Assembly (NCBI GenBank): GCA_029261155.1
Contig: JAJDBW010000067.1
Coordinates: forward strand, 1 to 45,594
DNA: 45,594 nt
Source: Nitrospirota bacterium
Lineage (GTDB): Bacteria > Nitrospirota > Nitrospiria > SBBL01 > JAADHI01
Direction: 5' to 3'
Shown here: positions 1 to 7,697 of the stretch, piece by piece
Layout: every line of letters begins with the position of its first letter
Position numbering within the stretch: position 1 is the stretch's first letter
Program-made: the position numbers and the translations under genes
Notes under the pieces: model-generated
Seen by the model: only the letters and a program-made list of their open reading frames with translations
What the model was told of the DNA's origin: nothing
Databases searched by the model: none

Positions 1-76
1 ACTGCCCTGTTTTCCACAAACGCCAGATCTCCTGTCGATCTAGCGGCGTTAACCTGATCCGCTTGTGCATCACCAT
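1..76 (-). CDS. Transposase N-terminus (IS30-like), cut by window edge
   Basis: A minus-strand reading frame starts at an ATG whose first base is 76 and runs off the left edge. It encodes about 25 residues, including LTPLDRQEIWRLWKTGQ, which looks like the first helix-turn-helix of IS30-type or related integrase-core transposases. A strong ribosome-binding site (GAGGAGG, about 8 nt upstream) decides the start, and an in-frame stop lies at 98-100. Only the DNA-binding start is visible, so the family is tentative and the catalytic DDE domain cannot be seen. Its presence suggests that an insertion element abuts the accessory genes to the right. Confidence 0.45.
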   Translation of the reverse strand, partial: MVMHKRIRLTPLDRQEIWRLWKTGQ

Positions 77-114
77 GTCTACAGAACCTCCTCTTCGTTA
101 AATTACACGAAATT

Positions 115-142
115 CTGTAAACAACGCGCTTATTTCTTACAG
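115..142. repeat. Short inverted repeat upstream of the transposase
   Basis: CTGTAA at 115-120 is inverted as TTACAG at 137-142 in the AT-rich stretch between the transposase start and the next gene. It could be part of the terminal inverted repeat or promoter/operator of the insertion element. The other end of the element lies outside the window, so this cannot be confirmed. Confidence 0.25.
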
Positions 143-153
143 ATAAATCCTCC

Positions 154-1080
154 TCAATCCCCCTTTTTCAAAGGGAGAGGCCCGGAAACCACACTCCTCA
201 AGGGTTTTGAATAGGCGTCGGTATAACCGGTTTCCAATCCGACGCGGCCCAGATGGGGCGCGGGCTGTTCGTCTCGGTGCTCGACCTTAAAATGGGCAGG
301 CTCGCCCATAGATTGGAACAAATACCGGGCCAAGCGCAGCCTGGAGATGACTTGCGCCGCGGGGATATGACGCAGGCCGCAGACCGCGCTTTCCGATAAC
401 TGCATCACGCGCGCCGCCAAATCGCCCGCCCAAACCACGGAGCGATATTCGTCTTCAATAATCGTGATGGGCAAGCCGCGTTGGCTCCGATAGGCCAGCC
501 AATCCATGTGTCCGCTCCGCCCATCCGTCGAGGACCCGATGGCCAGGCCCGGCCGAATCACCAAGCTGTTTTTTCGTTTCAAGACCGCCTGCTCGGCCGC
601 CACGCGCGTGCGCCCATAAATGGAAATGGGGCAAGGGGCAGCGCTTTCGGTATAGTCCCCATCGCCGCCAAAGACATGGTCGGAGGAGATGTACACCAAG
701 CGCGTCGCATCGGGCAAGGCATCGATCACGCGGTGCAATTGCTGAACGTTCATGTCATAGGCCCAGTCGGGATTGGCCTCACACTTACTCACGTCGCAGA
801 CGGCATGGCAATAAATCAGCAGCTTCGGGGCATGGCTTTCGAATTGATGCTTAATCCAATCGGAATCGGCCAAGTGCAAGACCGGCCAAGCGGCAAGAGA
901 TGAGGCACGCTTCGCCTTTGGGACATAGGCTTTCAGGCTCAGGGGATTGGATTTTGCGAGACGAAAACCCAAGATAGAACTCGCGCCAAAAAGCAGGTTC
1001 GAGAGGCGTGCGCCTAATGTCGAAGGGTGCTTGTCGAGAGGATCGGAATCGCCATCGTCGTTCGTCTTTGAATGCCCCAT
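154..1080 (-). CDS. RmlD-like SDR family sugar-nucleotide reductase/epimerase
   Basis: This 308-residue protein resembles the extended short-chain dehydrogenase family, closest in style to dTDP-4-dehydrorhamnose reductase (RmlD). Visible landmarks are a degenerate nucleotide-binding loop (LLFGASSILG, near residue 30), the strand LVYISSDHVFGG near residue 130 and the active-site region SIYGRTRVAAEQ near residue 155. In the family the last motif is YxxxK; here the lysine position is Arg (YGRTR). The N-terminal 25 residues are polar and extra. It starts 3 bp after the upstream hydrolase gene, so the two are probably co-transcribed. No sugar pathway lies nearby, so the substrate is unknown and a changed or lost activity is possible. 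Confidence 0.7.
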   Translation of the reverse strand: MGHSKTNDDGDSDPLDKHPSTLGARLSNLLFGASSILGFRLAKSNPLSLKAYVPKAKRASSLAAWPVLHLADSDWIKHQFESHAPKLLIYCHAVCDVSKCEANPDWAYDMNVQQLHRVIDALPDATRLVYISSDHVFGGDGDYTESAAPCPISIYGRTRVAAEQAVLKRKNSLVIRPGLAIGSSTDGRSGHMDWLAYRSQRGLPITIIEDEYRSVVWAGDLAARVMQLSESAVCGLRHIPAAQVISRLRLARYLFQSMGEPAHFKVEHRDEQPAPHLGRVGLETGYTDAYSKPLRSVVSGPLPLKKGD

Positions 1081-1083
1081 CGT

Positions 1084-2067
1084 TTAATGCACCCCAAAGG
1101 CCATGATCGGCATGCCGGGGAAGACAACGGAGGAATCGCTGTGGCCCAACACAATGCCGTCGTTGAGCGCGCTCACCGTTTCCAGTTGCCGTCCGAAGAC
1201 ATTCACGATTTTGGCGAAGGGCTGGCCTTTTTTGACCTCGTCTCCCGGCTTTGCCAAAAAACGGATGATGCCGCTTTTTGAACTGTAAGGCCGGTCGGAA
1301 TAATTCAGAACTTTTCCCCCATAGGTTTGGGGTGCGTCGTAGGGAACGCGGTCTTCTGGCGGGTCGGCCATATCGAGATGCATGAGTATATTCCAAATCG
1401 CCCGGAGTCCGCGTTCGACGTTTTCCTCGTTAATCACGTGGGGCTCGCCCAGCTCGAAGGTCAAGGCGGGCACATCATTTTTCAAGAAAGTATCCGAGAG
1501 CGAATGCGGCGACGCGACGCCCTCCAATATTGAAACAATCCCCGCTTGCTTCGCAAAGGCTTTCGATTTTTGATACGCAAGCTTGTACGCGGCGCCAGGG
1601 TCGTGATCGATAATCGTATAGGGAATGGACTGGACCCAATCGGTGTGGAGATCGAGAACGAGGTCGGGCTTCGTCTCCATAATGGACTTGAGGATACGGT
1701 CGGCGATGCGCTCACCCAGCGAGCCGTTCGGGTCTCCGGGAAAGGAGCGGTTTAAATCTTCGCTGCTCATCGAAATATTGCGTGTGCCGGTCTCGAAACC
1801 CAGGGGGTTCATGAGCGGAAAGGCGTAAATCGATCCGCGCCGGAGCTTGCGGCGAATGCGCTTAAAGATTTCCTGCGCGATGACAATGCCGCAAATCTCA
1901 TCGCCGTGCGCACAGGCCGTTAGCCACACCACCGGCCCCGGCTCTTTGCTGATCGCCGACATCATCGGCAAGCGCCGCAACGACAAGTCGGAACCGGTTA
2001 AAATCCGCATGAAGCTATAGCGAATTTTCACCGGCAACGTTTTAATTCGATGGGTTTCTCGGGTCAT
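1084..2067 (-). CDS. Succinylglutamate desuccinylase/aspartoacylase family hydrolase
   Basis: This 327-residue zinc hydrolase belongs to the AstE/AspA branch of the M14-like carboxypeptidase superfamily, which removes acyl groups from amino acids or related amides. Visible motifs are the zinc-binding ACAHGDE near residue 55, the EDLNRSFPG substrate loop near residue 105, the second zinc histidine in LVLDLHTD near residue 140, and the likely catalytic glutamate in TFELGEP near residue 205. The C-terminal region has the beta-barrel-like segment typical of these proteins. A GGAG ribosome-binding site precedes the ATG. It is followed after 3 bp by the RmlD-like gene. There are no arginine-catabolism genes nearby, so the substrate is not inferable. 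Confidence 0.8.
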   Translation of the reverse strand: MTRETHRIKTLPVKIRYSFMRILTGSDLSLRRLPMMSAISKEPGPVVWLTACAHGDEICGIVIAQEIFKRIRRKLRRGSIYAFPLMNPLGFETGTRNISMSSEDLNRSFPGDPNGSLGERIADRILKSIMETKPDLVLDLHTDWVQSIPYTIIDHDPGAAYKLAYQKSKAFAKQAGIVSILEGVASPHSLSDTFLKNDVPALTFELGEPHVINEENVERGLRAIWNILMHLDMADPPEDRVPYDAPQTYGGKVLNYSDRPYSSKSGIIRFLAKPGDEVKKGQPFAKIVNVFGRQLETVSALNDGIVLGHSDSSVVFPGMPIMAFGVH

Positions 2068-2103
2068 TCATTTTCTCCGATGCGGTGAGCGACGATCGCA
2101 GGA

Positions 2104-2547
2104 TTACAACTTAGTGACGACATCCCAAACGACCTTCACGAGGGCGGTCAATTCGAGATCTTTATTTTTCGCGCTGAGGATCACCATTAAGATCTTCGCG
2201 AGACTTAACATCCCCAGGACGGAACAAATATTTTTGAAATGTTTCGATACAAAGCGAAAGCCTTCAGCCCGCCTAATTTTTTGAATCAAAAAAGGCACCT
2301 CGGCCAATTGTTCGCCGACAAGCTCCCCCACTGCGCCTAAGACGATAAGCACGGCAATCACCACAAAAATAAAGGCCAAGCCCATACGCGGGGCCAAGTA
2401 GGCATAGACAGGATCAACCACCGCTGCCATCGCCAAACGAAAAAGCGCCGCCCCCACCACAATCACAATAAACGACGCAACCGCGATGAAGAGCACATTC
2501 GTTGTGGTGTCGATGATTTTGTCCGCGCGTTTGAGGAGGTTGTTCAT
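2104..2547 (-). CDS. Small multi-pass membrane protein, unknown
   Basis: This protein of 147 residues has an amphipathic N-terminus (MNNLLKRADKIIDTTTN) followed by two strongly hydrophobic segments at about 17-42 and 54-78. A weaker hydrophobic segment lies near 105-125, in front of a charged stretch (SAKNKDLE). I do not recognise a family. It ends 36 bp before the hydrolase gene in the same direction and may be the first gene of that short operon. An inner-membrane location is inferred from the hydrophobic segments only. Confidence 0.6.
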   Translation of the reverse strand: MNNLLKRADKIIDTTTNVLFIAVASFIVIVVGAALFRLAMAAVVDPVYAYLAPRMGLAFIFVVIAVLIVLGAVGELVGEQLAEVPFLIQKIRRAEGFRFVSKHFKNICSVLGMLSLAKILMVILSAKNKDLELTALVKVVWDVVTKL

Positions 2548-2646
2548 TTTATTTACCGTTTAATGCAAATCCCTACTTCCCTTTCTATTTGCCGGAAGAA
2601 TACTTCAGTTTTTTAAATTATATAAAATAAGGTTTGTTCCTATCCC

Positions 2647-3924
2647 TTATTTAGTCCAAATCAGGTTGTTGCGGAGCCAATCTGGAATTCCTATATTGGA
2701 AGTCTGAACAGCTTCATGATTCTCCAGGAAAAGCATTAAAGTTCGAATTGCCGAGTACACGCGTTTAATTAGATCTTTTTGCTCTTTAATGTATTTTTGG
2801 TCAAAAACATTCACGTCAATTGCATGAGCAGGTTTCTGCCTCATCCTCCTAAGCTTCTTTAAACTTCTTATGTTATTATCCCAAATTTCCCAGCCATCAT
2901 CAGGTATAAATACTTTTCGAATCCACTCATCTAAGGCCTGTAAAGTACCTATAGGCTTAATCTCGATCTTGCCATCGGGACGTCGAATTTCTCTTTCAAA
3001 AGAAACGTCGTCTTGGAAAAACCCTTTGTTAATGTTCTCTGATATCATTTTGTCAAATAACAAAACAAAATCATTGAATTCTTCGAGTGTTGGCCTAATA
3101 AGGAAGCCGAATTTCCTAGGTTTAGATTCACCGTATTTACCGTAGTCTTGGTGAAAAAGATGCGGCCTTTCCATAGCGGTTGCCATTTGATTGACTAAAT
3201 ACAGTTCCTTAAGTATCGCACTACAAATAGGAATACGTTGACTCCAAACACCTCTTACGGTAGATCCATAGTAATCAGGATGTAATATATAATCATTCGG
3301 CAGTTCTTTTGAACTCCAAAATTCTTGATGCTCTGAGCTGAGTTTTGAAAGATAACAGAGAAAGGCACCTACGGCTCTATTTCCATTCCTATCATATGAA
3401 AACCCAAATGTTTTCAAATAAACCTGATCGCTCGCTTGTAAGCCATCTGAGCTGACACAAATTTTCCCGTTAATATCGTCGCATTCATAACGATAGCGAG
3501 GATCATTTCGATACAATTCAAGTACTGAAAGATCAAATGATCGATACGATAATTGAGGTTCACCTAAAGCAAGCAGTAATTGATATGGTTTGCCTGCGTA
3601 CCCATTTCGATCCACGACTAACTCTAAGTATTTTGTGGAGGGATAAATACATGATTGCACTGAATCGGCAGATTTAAGTTTACGGATTTGGTCTTCTTTT
3701 TTCTCAAATCCAGTACGGATAATATGGGGTACTGCATGGACATCTGAATAAATAATGCCCACAAGATTTTTCTTTATAAGTTTGCATATGGGACCACGAA
3801 GTTCACACCATTCCACCCCAAAATTTTTAGCCAGTTCAGTAGCTTCTATCCCATTAAAATCCGAAGACGAAAGATAAAACGTTGCTGTTTCCGATAAAAT
3901 TTCGTCAGTAGAAATATTCTTCAT
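2647..3924 (-). CDS. AT-rich orphan protein with HEPN-like C-terminus
   Basis: This 425-residue protein has no signal peptide or membrane segment. Residues 1-60 look like a winged-helix-type helical region. The C-terminal 70 residues are helical and contain LRRMRQKPAHAI near residue 358-370, which includes R-x4-H as in HEPN-type RNases, followed by the long amphipathic helix of the YIKEQKDLIKRVYSAIRTL stretch. The gene is visibly richer in A and T than both neighbours and uses AT-ending codons, which suggests horizontal acquisition. It stands alone between a membrane-protein gene and an AhpD-like gene. HEPN proteins commonly act in toxin-antitoxin and anti-phage systems, but a function here is inference from one motif. 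Confidence 0.65.
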   Translation of the reverse strand: MKNISTDEILSETATFYLSSSDFNGIEATELAKNFGVEWCELRGPICKLIKKNLVGIIYSDVHAVPHIIRTGFEKKEDQIRKLKSADSVQSCIYPSTKYLELVVDRNGYAGKPYQLLLALGEPQLSYRSFDLSVLELYRNDPRYRYECDDINGKICVSSDGLQASDQVYLKTFGFSYDRNGNRAVGAFLCYLSKLSSEHQEFWSSKELPNDYILHPDYYGSTVRGVWSQRIPICSAILKELYLVNQMATAMERPHLFHQDYGKYGESKPRKFGFLIRPTLEEFNDFVLLFDKMISENINKGFFQDDVSFEREIRRPDGKIEIKPIGTLQALDEWIRKVFIPDDGWEIWDNNIRSLKKLRRMRQKPAHAIDVNVFDQKYIKEQKDLIKRVYSAIRTLMLFLENHEAVQTSNIGIPDWLRNNLIWTK

Positions 3925-4130
3925 AAAGCTCGACCCTGTATTCTAAACTAATAATATTCTAGAAAATATTTAACTTGCCTCTATAGTATTCACAGCCAAG
4001 CGCAATATGCTTGAATTGTGACTATGCTTGAACACAATATAGTGTCTGAAAAAAGGAAGAGGCTGAAAATTGTATATAGGCATGATATTTAATAAAAAAG
4101 TGCCATGGGACATGCCCAAAGTAATAGCCC

Positions 4131-4706
4131 TCAACCCCGTTTATTTCCAGCCTTGTCATTAACAATCGGCACCTTACAAAAGCCCTGCGGCGCGACATCC
4201 AAGGCACTATTAAACTTGCTCGATAGGTTTTGGAAGGCAATCAGCCCCGTCAATTCAACGATGCCGTCTTCGTCGAAATGTTTCCGCAAGGCTTCGAGCA
4301 TGGCCTCGTCCACCTGCCGGTCCGAATAGGTGACGGCCTCCGCATAATCCAAGACGGCCTTTTCTTTATCGTCGAACAAATCGGAATTTCGCCAATGCTC
4401 CAGGGCCTCCACCTTGGCCATTGAGCCCGAGCGCTTGGCCAAGGTCATGGAATTGATATCGACGCAAAAGCGGCACCAGTTGATTTGCGAAACGCGGACG
4501 GTGACGAGGGAGCGCAAAGCCGGATCGATGGGCGAGGACTTTCGGTCCAAGACGCCGTAGAGTGTGGCGACGGCCATAAAGAGTTTGGGCACGCGCCCCC
4601 ACAAGAGGCCCGGCGTGAGCACCTTGCCGTACTTTCTTTTTTGATTCCAAAAAAAGGGACGCAGGTACCAGGGATATTCAGACAAGGGTTTTTCGGAGAT
4701 GCGCAT
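4131..4706 (-). CDS. Carboxymuconolactone decarboxylase / AhpD-like protein
   Basis: This 191-residue all-helical protein belongs to the AhpD/CMD family, whose members act as thiol peroxidase partners or decarboxylases. It carries the redox CxxC in NWCRFCVDIN near residue 80. In AhpD proteins a histidine follows the second cysteine by four positions (CxxCxxxH); here that position is Asn. The downstream helices (EKAVLDYAEAVT and LTGLIAFQNLSSKFN) match the family. The long N-terminus before the CMD domain includes WYLRPFFW and may contact a partner or membrane. A peroxidase role is less certain because of the histidine loss. It is a single gene. Confidence 0.75.
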   Translation of the reverse strand: MRISEKPLSEYPWYLRPFFWNQKRKYGKVLTPGLLWGRVPKLFMAVATLYGVLDRKSSPIDPALRSLVTVRVSQINWCRFCVDINSMTLAKRSGSMAKVEALEHWRNSDLFDDKEKAVLDYAEAVTYSDRQVDEAMLEALRKHFDEDGIVELTGLIAFQNLSSKFNSALDVAPQGFCKVPIVNDKAGNKRG

Positions 4707-4798
4707 TGTGATTTCACGAATCCGGGGGTGGCGGTTTTTCAGGGATGATAGCCGGTTTTAAGGAAAAACCGCAAGCAGGATTTGCAGCAAAGCGGCTT

Positions 4799-5185
4799 TT
4801 AGGAAGGCGGGCTGGAAAAGGCCTGGTCGAGCGCTCCCAGAAATTCGCGGATGTTCCGGGCATTTTGCCCGAAATCGCCCTTGCCCACGCGGGAGGCCGA
4901 AAAAACGTCGAGCATGACCGAATGCTCGTTCATCCGCGTGACGCGGATTTCGATATCGTCCACAAAACGAAAAATCCGCGTGCGGCGCGTGGCGAAGATC
5001 TTTCCATCCATGATCTCATGACGCTCAACTTGCCATCGGGGCAGATCCTCGATCACCTTCACCACGCCAAAAAAAAAGCGCTCGTAATCGGCCATGTAAG
5101 TACGTGTGCGTAGGGAGGGGTCGGGGCTGTCCGGATAGGTTCCGGCACGATTATGAGTGAGTGCCTTGCAAGAAATCATGCTCAT
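4799..5185 (-). CDS. DUF1499 lipoprotein; first normal ATG given, true start probably upstream
   Basis: This is a DUF1499-family protein of 128 residues from the first ATG. The family hallmark VFSASRVGKGDFGQNARNI lies near the C-terminus. Read from that ATG it begins MSMISCK, i.e. in the middle of a lipoprotein signal peptide. The open frame continues upstream, without ATG, GTG or TTG, through a hydrophobic stretch ending at a lipobox (MISC). A good Shine-Dalgarno (TAGGAG, overlapping the stop of the preceding methyltransferase) sits 9 nt before an ATC codon at 5227-5225. Initiation there would give a complete lipoprotein signal. An AUC start is rare, so a sequencing error or point mutation is the alternative. 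DUF1499 has no established function. Confidence 0.75.
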   Translation of the reverse strand: MSMISCKALTHNRAGTYPDSPDPSLRTRTYMADYERFFFGVVKVIEDLPRWQVERHEIMDGKIFATRRTRIFRFVDDIEIRVTRMNEHSVMLDVFSASRVGKGDFGQNARNIREFLGALDQAFSSPPS

Positions 5186-5239
5186 GGAAACCGAGAGTAC
5201 GATGAAAATGAATAATGGCTTTGCGATGCTTCTTTTCTC

Positions 5240-6271
5240 CTAAACCGGCACACACTCCAAGACACTCACGGCCGATGCGGTGGGCACCACGCGATCGAGA
5301 CGAAAACCAGCCTTCGCGACGAGCTCGGCATATTCGGCCTCAGTTCGCTCCTGCCCCCCCGGCACCACCAGCATGGTTATGTCTAGGATCTTGCCCGGAT
5401 GCGGCGTATCTCCGGCAGGCAAGACCATCTCGATAATGAGCAAGCGCCCCTTGGCCCGCATGGCTTTACGGCAATGGCCAAGGATCGTGAGGCACTGGTC
5501 TTCATTCCAGTCGTGAATAATGTGCGAGAGAAGGTAGGCATCGCCACCTTCGGGAACAGCGGTAAAAAAATCGCCACGCTCAATCCGAACACGATCAGCC
5601 ACCCCACGGGCGGCCAAAAAGGAAGGCGCTTCCTGCACCACATGCGGACGATCGAACAACAATCCCTTCGGGTCCGCGTGCCGGTTTAAAATCGCCGCGA
5701 GCATGTTTCCCGTGGCCCCGCCGATATCGGCCACGGTGCCAAAGGTCGAGAAGTCATAGGCCTCGGCGACGGCGGGCGGCTCGGCCCCGTGCAAGCCCAC
5801 CATGGCCGCACTGAAGTGGGAGGCCTCTTCGGGCGCTTGGGCGAGATAATCGAAAAGCGGCATGCCCAAAGCCTTTTCAACTCCGGTTTGTCCGGTTTCC
5901 AAAGAATGCATCAACTCCCCCCAGCCCTGCCACTGCCATTGTCCTGCCAGGGCGATCAGCGTGGAACGCGCTGAACCCGGGGCATCGCTTTTCAAGGCCT
6001 CCCCCAAGGGCGTAAGCGCGAAACGCTTTTCATCGTCTTCGGTCAAAATACCGAGCCCAGCCAAAGTTCGCATCAAACGGTGTAAGGAGGGCGCATGCGT
6101 GCCCGTGGGTCCGGCCAAGGCCTCTGCGTCTTTCGGGCCATCGGCCAATTTATCCGCCAGCCCCAATTTCGCGGCGGCATACACAATACGCGACACCCAA
6201 AACCCAACACCCATTTGAATTAATTGCTCATGGGCGGCGGGGACTTTGCCCGTCGAATGCTGTCCTTCCAT
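5240..6271 (-). CDS. O-methyltransferase family 2 (SAM-dependent)
   Basis: This 343-residue enzyme has the layout of plant and bacterial small-molecule O-methyltransferases. An N-terminal winged-helix dimerisation domain (about 15-100, with PSLHRLMRTLAGLGIL) precedes a Rossmann domain. The SAM-binding glycine loop is VADIGGATGNML near residue 185, followed by the acidic LLFDRPHVV, GDFF, and the catalytic-histidine region LLSHIIHDWNEDQ near residue 250. The family methylates hydroxyl groups of phenolic or carotenoid-type substrates. No biosynthetic cluster surrounds it, so the substrate is unknown. Its TAG stop overlaps the ribosome-binding site of the DUF1499 lipoprotein, suggesting translational coupling. 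Confidence 0.85.
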   Translation of the reverse strand: MEGQHSTGKVPAAHEQLIQMGVGFWVSRIVYAAAKLGLADKLADGPKDAEALAGPTGTHAPSLHRLMRTLAGLGILTEDDEKRFALTPLGEALKSDAPGSARSTLIALAGQWQWQGWGELMHSLETGQTGVEKALGMPLFDYLAQAPEEASHFSAAMVGLHGAEPPAVAEAYDFSTFGTVADIGGATGNMLAAILNRHADPKGLLFDRPHVVQEAPSFLAARGVADRVRIERGDFFTAVPEGGDAYLLSHIIHDWNEDQCLTILGHCRKAMRAKGRLLIIEMVLPAGDTPHPGKILDITMLVVPGGQERTEAEYAELVAKAGFRLDRVVPTASAVSVLECVPV

Positions 6272-6325
6272 AGGGTCCTCTTTATTCGCGATGGGGCGAT
6301 CAAGTGCTTCGGAACAATAAAAAGT

Positions 6326-7171
6326 TTATCTGGCGTCGTGCGCCTTTAAAAGTTCAACCACTTGGGCGTGATTATTTTTCGAGGCAATCCACAAGGGCGT
6401 GCTACCGTCCGTCGCGGCCGAATTAACATCGGCCTTGGCTTCAACGAGCGCTTTCACGACCTCTAGCCGACCTTCGGAAGACGCAATCCACAAGGGGCTG
6501 GCCCCGTCATGGAAGGGCGCGTTCACATCCGCCTCTGCGCGAATCAGGCGCTGGACAATTTGAAGATGACCTGCGAGCGAGGCGTAATAGAGCGGCGTGC
6601 CCTCGTCTAGGGTAAGGGCGTTGACCTGGGCCTTCGCAGCCAGGAGCGCCTCAACAATGGGGAGGTGGCCTTCATAGGCGGCCATGTGCAAAGGCCTGGC
6701 CCCATCCCTGCGTGCCAGATTCACCTCAGCTTTGGCTGCGATTAGTGTTTTGACAATTTCAAGCTGGTTCTCCTGTGAAGCGATAAACAAGGCGGTGCCG
6801 CCGCCTTCGGCATCGTCATTAATTTTTGCCCCGGCGCGAACGAGGGCCTGAACAATTTTCGCGTGCCCTTGCTGGGCGGCAATATGCAAGGGACTCGACC
6901 CATCCAAGGTATTGCCTAAATCCACATTTACATTGTCTTGAATCAGCGCTTCAACGCGATCGGAATCGCCGCGAAGCGCCGCGAGATAGAGGGGGGTTTT
7001 GCCGGTATTGTCCTCTTCATGGTGATGAGCGCCCTCGCCCATGAGATCGGACAATTTGACAACGACTTCTTCTCCCGGTCTTGCGGCCGAGTCATCGGAG
7101 GGCGTAGTCGCGCAAGCTACAACGAAAAAGGGAAACAAGAAAAGCGCCGTTATTTTATGGATCGACTTCAT
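6326..7171 (-). CDS. Ankyrin-repeat lipoprotein
   Basis: From the ATG at 7171 the protein has 281 residues, beginning with a lipoprotein signal (MKSIHKITALFLFPFFVVAC) whose lipobox is VVAC. A GTG six codons upstream is also open, but the ATG fits the signal peptide better. After a short linker with a histidine-acidic patch (GAHHHEED) come about seven 33-residue ankyrin repeats, each with the TPLxxAxxxGHxxIVxxLI pattern, reaching almost to the C-terminus. Ankyrin repeats bind proteins. A lipidated periplasmic ankyrin protein may hold a partner near a membrane, and the His patch may bind metal. The partner is unknown and the gene stands alone. Confidence 0.85.
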   Translation of the reverse strand: MKSIHKITALFLFPFFVVACATTPSDDSAARPGEEVVVKLSDLMGEGAHHHEEDNTGKTPLYLAALRGDSDRVEALIQDNVNVDLGNTLDGSSPLHIAAQQGHAKIVQALVRAGAKINDDAEGGGTALFIASQENQLEIVKTLIAAKAEVNLARRDGARPLHMAAYEGHLPIVEALLAAKAQVNALTLDEGTPLYYASLAGHLQIVQRLIRAEADVNAPFHDGASPLWIASSEGRLEVVKALVEAKADVNSAATDGSTPLWIASKNNHAQVVELLKAHDAR

Positions 7172-7273
7172 GGGGAGGCATTTTAACACAAACGAAAGAG
7201 GAGATGAAGGGAGATCGAAAGAGACGGAATGGCCGAATTTGATTTCAAATCTTCGAGACAGAAAAACGATACC

Positions 7274-7633
7274 TTAGGAATGGAGGGTATGGACACCGCT
7301 TAGGATATCCAAGCTTTCGTCATAGACTTCGGTTTCGATTTCCATCGCACCCAGGAGCGTATGGAAAAGATTGTCATGAGAGAAGAACCCATCCCGCTTT
7401 TCTTGAAGTTTCGCCCGGTCGATATTATAGTTGTCCCCAAACCAGAGGATCGCGCCGACATGTTTTTGTTCTTCCGGGGCGATCAAATACGGGAGGCCGT
7501 GGTTCCCCATTTGATGAAGGACGATCAGAACATTTTTTTCTTTGGCCTGATCGATGTAGTCCTGCAAACTCGACAGCATGACAATACCTTTTAATCTTGC
7601 CCTCTTTCGAATGATCCAAGTGTAAAAAGGCAT
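7274..7633 (-). pseudogene. Remnant of an EptA-type phosphoethanolamine transferase
   Basis: This 119-residue frame carries only pieces of the sulfatase-fold domain of lipid A phosphoethanolamine transferases. Residues about 20-45 match the segment ending VLHQMGNHG. They are followed immediately by LPYLIAPEEQKHVGAILW and SHDNLFHTLLG, which in full-length enzymes lie roughly 80 residues further on, after the metal-binding SDHGE motif. The join falls at the shared His-Gly, as expected for an in-frame deletion between NHG and LHGLPY. The N-terminal membrane domain and the nucleophile threonine are absent, so the product cannot be an active transferase. The first 18 residues look unrelated. It is most likely decaying DNA. 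Confidence 0.75.
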
Positions 7634-7652
7634 TTTAACGTCGCCTCCCCCT

Positions 7653-7677
7653 CCTCCCCCCCAAAAAAAGGGGGAGG
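7653..7677 (-). terminator. GC-rich hairpin downstream of the Spy-like gene
   Basis: CCTCCCCC at 7653-7660 pairs with GGGGGAGG at 7670-7677 around a 9-nt loop that contains the A/T run. It lies 20 bp past the stop of the Spy-like gene in the direction of transcription. It has no T-run after the stem, so it may be a weak terminator, an mRNA-stabilising hairpin or a dispersed repeat. Confidence 0.35.
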
Positions 7678-7697
7678 AATTTGCCCTTATTAAATAT

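Noticed and set aside
161-175. CCCTTT/AAAGGG hairpin near the RmlD-like stop as a terminator
   Set aside because: It lies within the last codons, the stem is AT-containing and short, and no T-run follows on the minus strand.
851-1396. A 181-codon minus-strand frame overlapping the RmlD-like and hydrolase genes
   Set aside because: Arg/Pro-rich out-of-frame product without motifs; both genes it overlaps have clear family signatures.
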